Under the pieces are notes generated by a model that saw nothing but the letters and a program-made list of their open reading frames with translations, was not told the origin of the DNA and searched no databases. A stretch of 12,717 nucleotides of DNA. Origin: SG8-39 sp041558415 (GTDB lineage: Bacteria > Pseudomonadota > Gammaproteobacteria > Burkholderiales > SG8-39). Positions 7,467 through 12,717 of this stretch are shown here, one piece after another. Every line of letters starts with the position of its first letter. Positions within the stretch are counted from its first letter, which is position 1. The DNA lies in NCBI GenBank assembly GCA_041558415.1, contig JBFFEY010000078.1, forward strand, positions 1-12,717. The letters run 5' to 3'. The translations under genes were made by a program, and so were the position numbers.

Positions 7467-7493
7467 GGCGGGCGCCGGCAGCCGGCGCCCGCC
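7467..7493 (+). repeat. Strong intercistronic hairpin between dctP and dctQ
   Basis: Thirteen-base arms GGCGGGCGCCGGC (7467-7479) and their exact complement (7481-7493) form a very GC-rich stem in the 83-nt dctP-dctQ gap. A second short stem, GCGAC/GTCGC (7456-7460 and 7496-7500), can extend it past an internal loop. No U-tract follows, so it is not a classical terminator. In binding-protein transporter operons such hairpins commonly protect the upstream mRNA from 3' decay, keeping the receptor more abundant than the membrane subunits. That role is inferred here. Confidence 0.8.
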
Positions 7494-7533
7494 CGGTCGC
7501 CGACGCCTTCGCACGGATCTGGCGCGAGGCCCC

Positions 7534-8181
7534 ATGACCACACCGACCCCGCCCTCCGCCGCGCCGCAGGACGCGCGCGCGCTGCGCCGCGCCGACCGCT
7601 GGCTCGCCCCGGTCGAGGATCTGTTCAATTTCATCTCGGCCATGGCGATCTTCTCGCTGATGCTGCTCGGCGTCACGCAGATCGTGCTGCGCAGCAAGCT
7701 GGTTGGCGTTCCGATCTACGGATACATCGACCTGGTCGAGCTGTCGATGGCGACCTTCGCCTTTCTCGGCGCGGCGTACTGCCAGCGCCTGGGCGATCAC
7801 GTGCGCATGGAGCTTTTGATCGGGCACCTAAAGGGGCGCAGCCTCTGGTTCGGCGAGCTGATCGGCACGCTGCTCGCCCTCGCGATCGTCGGCTGCCTGG
7901 GCTGGTTCGGCTGGGAGCACTTCCTGCGCGCCTACGAGCTCGGCGACAGCACGATCGACGCCGAGTATCCGGTCTGGCCTTCGAAGCTGCTGGTCCCGGT
8001 GGCGTTTGCGGTGTGGTTCCTGCGCCTGCTCATCCAGCTGATCGGCTTTGTGCGCCTATCGCTCGATCCGCAGGCCACTCCGGTCGCGGTTCCGACCGTC
8101 CACGATGCCGCCGAGCACGCGCGCGAGGAGATCCGCGAAACCTTCGGCGACGAAACCGGCAGCGGCGATTCGCCGCGCTGA
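7534..8181 (+). CDS. dctQ: TRAP transporter small membrane subunit (DctQ family)
   Basis: This 215-residue inner-membrane protein is the small TRAP subunit that pairs with DctM. Four hydrophobic segments are visible, near residues 30-52, 65-90, 108-130 and 148-175, as the family requires. The block YGYIDLVELSMATFAFLGAAY and the nearby DHVRMELL are characteristic of DctQ. The N-terminal 25 residues are proline/alanine-rich and cytoplasmic. After the last helix there is a tail of about 40 residues, rich in acidic residues (EHAREEIRETFGDE), which is longer than in minimal DctQ proteins. The ATG at 7534 has GAGG four bases upstream. dctM follows after 12 bp, so translation of the two membrane subunits is probably linked. 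Confidence 0.92.
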   Translation: MTTPTPPSAAPQDARALRRADRWLAPVEDLFNFISAMAIFSLMLLGVTQIVLRSKLVGVPIYGYIDLVELSMATFAFLGAAYCQRLGDHVRMELLIGHLKGRSLWFGELIGTLLALAIVGCLGWFGWEHFLRAYELGDSTIDAEYPVWPSKLLVPVAFAVWFLRLLIQLIGFVRLSLDPQATPVAVPTVHDAAEHAREEIRETFGDETGSGDSPR

Positions 8182-8193
8182 AGACCGACGCCC

Positions 8194-9510
8194 ATGTATC
8201 TCGGCATCGAGGATCCTTTCAACGTCGGCATTGTCGGCGTGATCCTGCTACTCGTTCTGATATTCGCGGGCGTGCGCGTGGTGTACGCGGCCTCGATCGT
8301 CGGCCTGCTGGGCCTGGTCGAGATTATCGGCTGGGACGCGGGCGCGGCCATGGTCGGCACGATTCCCCACTCGAAGGTGGTGTCGTACCCGCTCAGCGTG
8401 CTGCCGATGTTCATCCTGATCGGTTTTCTCGCCTACCACGCGGGCATCACGCAGCAGCTGTTCGATGCCGCGCGCAAGTGGCTGGGCTGGATGCCGGGCG
8501 GCCTGGCGGTCTCGACCGTGATGGCGACCGCCGGATTCGCCGCGGTCTCGGGGGCGAGCACGGCGACGGCCGCCGTGTTCTCGCGCGTTGCCATCCCGGA
8601 CATGCTCAAGTACGGCTACGACCGCCGTCTCGCCGCGGGCGTCGTCGCCGCGGGCGGCACGCTGGCCACCCTCATTCCGCCGAGCGCCATCCTGGTGATC
8701 TACGCGATCATCGTCGAGGAATCGGTCGGCGCACTGCTGCTGGCGGGATTCCTGCCCGGGATCGTCTCGGCGCTGATCTATGTCGCGCTCATCGTCATCG
8801 TCGTCAAGCTGCGCCCCGCCTGGGGACCGGCGGTGGGCGGCTACACCTGGCGCGACCGCTTCCGCGCCCTGCCCGGCGTCACACCGGTCATCGCCGTCGT
8901 CGGGATCGTCGTCTCGGCGATCTACCTCGGCTGGGCCACCCCGACCGAAGCCGGAGCGCTGGGTTCCTTCGTCGTGTTCGTCATGGCCGTCTGGCGCGGT
9001 ACGCGCTGGCGCACGCTGAAGGACGCGCTGATGGAGACCGCCAAGCTCAGCGTGATGATCTTTTCGCTCATCTGGGGCGTGCTCGTGTTTGTGCGTTTTC
9101 TCGGCTTTTCAGGGCTGCCTGCGGCCTTCACCGAGTTCATCACGACGCTCGACGTTCCACCGATACTGATCCTGATCGCGATCCTGCTCGGCTACACCAT
9201 TCTCGGCATGTTCATGGATGCGATCGGAATGCTGCTGCTGACGCTGCCGATCGTGCACCCGGCGATCATCGCACTCGGCTTCGACGGCATCTGGTTCGGC
9301 ATCATCGTCGTGAAGATGGCCGAGGTCTGCCTGATCACCCCGCCGATCGGTCTCAACTGCTTCGTCGTCAACGGTGTGCGACCCGACATCCCGCTCGGCG
9401 ACATCTTCCGCGGCATCGCGATCTTCTTCATCGCAGACGTGGTCACGATCGGCGTGCTGATCGCGTTCCCCGAGATCATCACCTGGCTGCCAAGCCTAAT
9501 GACCAACTGA
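8194..9510 (+). CDS. dctM: TRAP transporter large permease subunit (DctM family)
   Basis: This 438-residue, very hydrophobic inner-membrane protein has about a dozen predicted helices and is the ion-coupled transport subunit of the TRAP system. Family blocks are easy to see: SGASTATAAVFSRVAIPDM near residue 118, ATLIPPSAILVIYAI near 157, and a C-terminal half with GMFMDAIGMLLLTLPI and LITPPIGLNCFVVNGV. The length is standard and no signs of damage are present. It starts at ATG 8194, 12 bp after dctQ, with only a weak purine-rich site. The gene ends at 9510, one base before the stop codon of the oppositely oriented SDR gene. No intrinsic terminator is visible between them, so the two transcripts probably overlap. 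Confidence 0.95.
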   Translation: MYLGIEDPFNVGIVGVILLLVLIFAGVRVVYAASIVGLLGLVEIIGWDAGAAMVGTIPHSKVVSYPLSVLPMFILIGFLAYHAGITQQLFDAARKWLGWMPGGLAVSTVMATAGFAAVSGASTATAAVFSRVAIPDMLKYGYDRRLAAGVVAAGGTLATLIPPSAILVIYAIIVEESVGALLLAGFLPGIVSALIYVALIVIVVKLRPAWGPAVGGYTWRDRFRALPGVTPVIAVVGIVVSAIYLGWATPTEAGALGSFVVFVMAVWRGTRWRTLKDALMETAKLSVMIFSLIWGVLVFVRFLGFSGLPAAFTEFITTLDVPPILILIAILLGYTILGMFMDAIGMLLLTLPIVHPAIIALGFDGIWFGIIVVKMAEVCLITPPIGLNCFVVNGVRPDIPLGDIFRGIAIFFIADVVTIGVLIAFPEIITWLPSLMTN

Positions 9511-9511
9511 G

Positions 9512-10288
9512 CTACATGATCGAGCGCCCGCCGTCGATCATCAGCGTCGCGCCGGTCACGAAGGACGATTCCGCGCAGGCCAGGAACAGGATCGCGTAAG
9601 CGACCTCGCGCGGCTCGGCCCAGCGGCCGAGCAGGTTGGCGTCGGCGCGCGAGCGGCGCAGCGTGTCCTCGTCGACACCCTGCGCCGCGGCGCGGCGGAC
9701 GTGAAACGGCGTGATGGTGCCGCCGGGGCAGACCGTGTTGACGCGAACGCCGTGGCGCGCCTCCTCGTGCGCCAGCGTGCGCGAGTAGCCGAGCAGTGCG
9801 GCCTTGGTCGTGTCGTACTGGCCCATGCCGCTGCGGCCCATGACGCCGTAGACCGAGGAGACGTTCACGATGGTCGCGTCCCCCGCGGCGCGCAGCCGCG
9901 GCATCGCCGCCTTGCAGCAATGCGCCGTGCCGAGCAGGTTGACGCCCAGGATGCGCTCCCAGTCCGCCTCGCTCGCCTCGGCGAGCGGCTGGTAGACACG
10001 GATACCGGCGACGTTGACGAGACAATGCAGACCGCCCAATTGGGCAGCGGTCGCCTCCACGACACGCCGGGCTTGCGCCGCCTCCGCCACATCGGCAGTC
10101 AGCGCCAGCACGCTGTCCTCCCCGCTTCGCGCCGCGATCGCCGCCGCGGCCCGCGCCACTTCAGCCGGGTCGTGATCGACCAGCGCAACGCGGGCGCCCT
10201 CCTCGGCGAACAGCAGTCCCGTCGCTTCGCCGATCCCTCCGCCACCGCCCGTGATCAGGGCGACGCGGCCCGCCATGCGTCCGGGCAT
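9512..10288 (-). CDS. Short-chain dehydrogenase/reductase (SDR)
   Basis: This 258-residue classical SDR is an NAD(P)-dependent oxidoreductase acting on an alcohol/ketone or dihydrodiol-type substrate. The cofactor motif TGGGGGIG is at residues 13-20. Aspartate 38 at the end of the second strand (ALVDHD) suggests NAD(H) rather than NADP(H). The NVAG motif is at 92-95. The catalytic set is N117, S145, Y158 and K162 (YDTTK). The C-terminal ATLMIDGG is standard. The start at ATG 10288 is supported by GAGGG just upstream. The gene begins 7 bp after the stop codon of the Rieske oxygenase gene, so the two form an operon. It could oxidise the product of the oxygenase, for example a cis-dihydrodiol, but that role is inferred from position. 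Confidence 0.93.
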   Translation of the reverse strand: MPGRMAGRVALITGGGGGIGEATGLLFAEEGARVALVDHDPAEVARAAAAIAARSGEDSVLALTADVAEAAQARRVVEATAAQLGGLHCLVNVAGIRVYQPLAEASEADWERILGVNLLGTAHCCKAAMPRLRAAGDATIVNVSSVYGVMGRSGMGQYDTTKAALLGYSRTLAHEEARHGVRVNTVCPGGTITPFHVRRAAAQGVDEDTLRRSRADANLLGRWAEPREVAYAILFLACAESSFVTGATLMIDGGRSIM

Positions 10289-10295
10289 CGCGCCC

Positions 10296-11618
10296 TCAGG
10301 CGGCGTGCAGGGTCTTGCCGCCGCGCACCTGGATCAGCGGCCGCATCGCCTCGATCCAGTCGGCGCCCGGCGCGAGCACCGCCGAGGCCGTGCGCAGGAC
10401 ATAGGGCGTCGGCTCGCGTCCGGGCGGCGGCGCCGCCTGCGCCTGCAGCGCGCGCGCGGCGTTCATCAGCCGCCGGCGCACCTGGATGATCGCGGTGTCG
10501 GCGCTGCCGAGGCGCTCGCGCGAGCGGTCGAAGATCGCGCCCTGGCTTTCCTGCACCGCCTGGTCCTGCACGCCGAACCCCGGGATGCCGCAGAACATCG
10601 TCGTGCGGTGCAGCTCCCAGTCCATGTGGTAGTCATTGCCTCGGTTCGCGGCGGTGCGGATGTCGCCGTAGGGCTCGGAGGTCGCAGGCGCGTAGTCGCA
10701 GACATGCGAGCCCTTGCCCTCGACATGCAGGCGGATCTCCTCGTCCTCGAGCGGCCGCTGCGTATGCCAGGTCACCATCCAGTTGACCACGTGGCCGTCG
10801 TTCATCGGCACCCACATGTGCGACTGCACGATGTTCTCGCCCATGCCGGTCGGCGGCATCGTGTAGAACGGCATCATGAACTGCGACACGCGCCAGTGCC
10901 ACTGGCCGTCGGCCTGGGTCCGGCGTGCGCCGATCAGCACGCCGTACTCGGTATCGTGCACGTCGAAACGCGGCGCCCGGTCGCCGGTCTCGACCGCCGC
11001 CCCGACGCCAAAGCTGACGCGGTCCATATCGCGCGTGATCCGCGTGTTGGTGTGCTGCACCGGCGCGTGCAGGAAGGAGATGTGGCTCGAATCGATCCCG
11101 CCCTCGAGCGCCTGGAACCAGTTGCACTCCTGCACCCGCTTCGAGACCAAGGCGTGGCTCTTTGGCAGCATCATCCATTCGAAGCCTGGGAGCGGCGGCG
11201 CCGCGTCGGCGCCCAGATAGGCCCAGATCACGCCGCCGCCTTCCGCGCAGGGATAGGCGCAGTGCGCGAGCTTCGCCGCGAAGTTCGATTCGGCCGGCTC
11301 GTTCGGCGTCTCGTGGCAGCGGCCGTCGAGGCCGAACTTCCAGCCGTGGTAGACGCAGCGCATGCCGTCTTCCTCGACGCGGCCGAAGTAGAACGAGGCG
11401 CCGCGGTGCGGACAGAACTCGCCGATCAGGCCGGGCGTGCCGCCCGGCGTACGGTAGGCCACGAGACGCTCGCCGAGCAGCTCGACGCGCTTGACGCGGC
11501 CGCCCGCCATGAGCTCGTCGGAGCGCAGCACTGGAATCCAGTAGCGGCGCAGCAGCGCGCCCATCGGCGTGCCGGGACCCGTCAGGGTGAGAAAGGCGTT
11601 CTCCTCGCGGCTCAGCAT
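10296..11618 (-). CDS. Rieske non-heme iron oxygenase, phthalate-dioxygenase-like
   Basis: This 440-residue oxygenase component hydroxylates an aromatic or related compound using a Rieske [2Fe-2S] cluster and mononuclear iron. From the ATG at 11618 the cluster ligands are C69 and H71 (CPHRGA), then C88 and H91 (CVYHGWKF). The iron site is D176-SSH179-ISFLH184. D352, in VQDQAVQES, is the probable third ligand by family position. The N-terminus (MLSREENAFLTLTGPGTPMG) and the segment around FDRSRERLG resemble the phthalate 4,5-dioxygenase group, which has no beta subunit, and none is present here. A reductase would be needed and is not in the window. The frame opens at a TTG at 11627, but the ATG matches the family. 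There is no visible ribosome site, and a promoter lies unusually close. The substrate is unknown. Confidence 0.93.
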   Translation of the reverse strand: MLSREENAFLTLTGPGTPMGALLRRYWIPVLRSDELMAGGRVKRVELLGERLVAYRTPGGTPGLIGEFCPHRGASFYFGRVEEDGMRCVYHGWKFGLDGRCHETPNEPAESNFAAKLAHCAYPCAEGGGVIWAYLGADAAPPLPGFEWMMLPKSHALVSKRVQECNWFQALEGGIDSSHISFLHAPVQHTNTRITRDMDRVSFGVGAAVETGDRAPRFDVHDTEYGVLIGARRTQADGQWHWRVSQFMMPFYTMPPTGMGENIVQSHMWVPMNDGHVVNWMVTWHTQRPLEDEEIRLHVEGKGSHVCDYAPATSEPYGDIRTAANRGNDYHMDWELHRTTMFCGIPGFGVQDQAVQESQGAIFDRSRERLGSADTAIIQVRRRLMNAARALQAQAAPPPGREPTPYVLRTASAVLAPGADWIEAMRPLIQVRGGKTLHAA

Positions 11619-11625
11619 TCGGCGC

Positions 11626-11655
11626 AAAATACCCGCTAGGCCGACACCGGATCAA
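11626..11655 (-). promoter_or_regulatory. Candidate promoter of the Rieske-SDR operon
   Basis: On the minus strand TTGATC (complement of 11650-11655) and TATTTT (complement of 11626-11631) are separated by 18 bp. Only seven bases lie between the -10 element and the ATG at 11618, so transcription would begin at or next to the start codon. That agrees with the lack of a Shine-Dalgarno sequence. Confidence 0.4.
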
Positions 11656-11685
11656 GCCCTGGCGGCAAACCGATGTGCGCAAAAA

Positions 11686-11719
11686 AAAAAGCCCGCTCCC
11701 TCGGGGGAGCGGGCTTTTT
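11686..11719 (-). terminator. Intrinsic terminator of the rRNA operon
   Basis: A perfect stem with the GC core GCCCGCTCCC/GGGAGCGGGC closes on a TCGG tetraloop and is flanked by A/T runs. On the minus strand it is followed by ten consecutive T residues, the classic rho-independent form. It lies just past the 5S 3' end. The five T residues on the other strand mean it could also stop plus-strand transcription. Confidence 0.93.
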
Positions 11720-11727
11720 CCAATATG

Positions 11728-11842
11728 GCCTGGCGGTAACCTACTTTCGCGTACGCAATTGCACACTATCATCGGCGCAAACCCGTTTCACGGTCCTGTT
11801 CGGGATGGGAAGGCGTGGGTCCAGGCTGCTATGGCCGCCAGA
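11728..11842 (-). rRNA. rrf: 5S ribosomal RNA
   Basis: Read on the minus strand, the segment begins with CTGGCGGCCATAGC and ends with ACCGCCAGGC; these ends pair to form helix I. In between are the conserved CTTCCCATCCCGAACAGGAC, GTGAAACG, GCCGATGATAGTG and GAAAGTAGGT blocks. The pattern is betaproteobacterial in style. The exact ends may be off by a few bases. Open reading frames crossing it are not genes. Confidence 0.95.
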
Positions 11843-11977
11843 TTGACACTGGGCCCGATCGCCACGCAGTCGGTGGACTGCCGGCCTCGGGCCGCGATTC
11901 GGAAAAGATGAAAAAGGTTCGAGCTGCGCTTCCGCGCCGACCGTGCGCGTCATTGGCGTCCAGTCTGCTCACGGTTA
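11843..11977 (-). other. 23S-5S spacer
   Basis: This transcribed spacer of about 135 bp lies between the 23S and 5S genes. I see no tRNA cloverleaf in it. Its ends should pair with sequences flanking the mature rRNAs for processing, but only part of that can be checked in this window. Confidence 0.7.

Positions 11978-12717
<740 letters not shown>

Noticed and set aside
7467..7493. Intercistronic hairpin read as a rho-independent terminator
   Set aside because: No T-run follows the stem on either strand and the operon clearly continues into dctQM.
7413..9599. Long 728-residue reading frame overlapping dctQ and dctM
   Set aside because: It runs in another frame over two well-supported membrane-protein genes, is arginine/proline-rich and lacks any family motif. 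It is a by-product of high GC content.
10251..11639. 462-residue plus-strand frame opposite the Rieske gene
   Set aside because: It is the antisense shadow of the Rieske gene: rich in H, R and A, with no recognisable domain and no ribosome site.

Overview
The window is a stretch of GC-rich bacterial chromosome, most probably from a betaproteobacterium. The 5S rRNA carries the blocks CTTCCCATCCCGAACAGGAC and GCCGATGATAGTG, and the 23S 3' tail reads GTACTAATTGCCCGTG, followed by GGCTTGACCCTATAACC. From memory this is the beta-type pattern; no alignment was run. An E. coli-type SOS box (CTGT-N8-ACAG) fits that assignment.

Left part (1-6260, all minus strand). A complete SOS mutagenesis cassette, imuA-imuB-dnaE2, runs leftward from a near-consensus LexA box at 6233-6252. 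The three genes encode the ImuA/ImuB/DnaE2 translesion 'mutasome': a RecA/SulA-like accessory protein, a Y-family polymerase relative that lacks the N-terminal catalytic acids and keeps a clamp-binding motif, and the error-prone C-family polymerase. A small TPR protein gene starts only 22 bp after dnaE2 and is probably co-transcribed. Past it lies an orphan histidine-phosphotransfer (Hpt) protein gene, which appears to have its own TATAAT promoter element.

Middle (6261-9510, plus strand). A divergent operon, dctP-dctQ-dctM, encodes a complete TRAP transporter: periplasmic binding protein, small membrane subunit and large membrane subunit. Its leader holds a 35-bp near-perfect inverted repeat and an 11-bp direct repeat, one copy of which contains the Shine-Dalgarno sequence. 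A strong GC-rich hairpin separates dctP from dctQM.

Right part (9512-11618, minus strand). A two-gene unit converges on the TRAP operon with a single base between the stop codons. It encodes a phthalate-dioxygenase-like Rieske non-heme iron oxygenase and a short-chain dehydrogenase. The likely reading is a small catabolic module in which the TRAP transporter imports an organic (perhaps aromatic) acid that the oxygenase and dehydrogenase act on. The substrate cannot be read from sequence, and no reductase or regulator gene is in the window.

Right edge (11686-12717, minus strand). This is the end of an rRNA operon: the last ~740 nt of 23S, a spacer without tRNA, 5S, and an intrinsic terminator that isolates it from the Rieske gene.

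I found no mobile element, CRISPR array or tRNA. I saw no clearly new multi-gene system. The most unusual signals are regulatory: the SOS box inside a 36-bp perfect palindrome, the structured dctP leader, a possibly leaderless Rieske mRNA, and the TPR gene attached to the mutasome operon.
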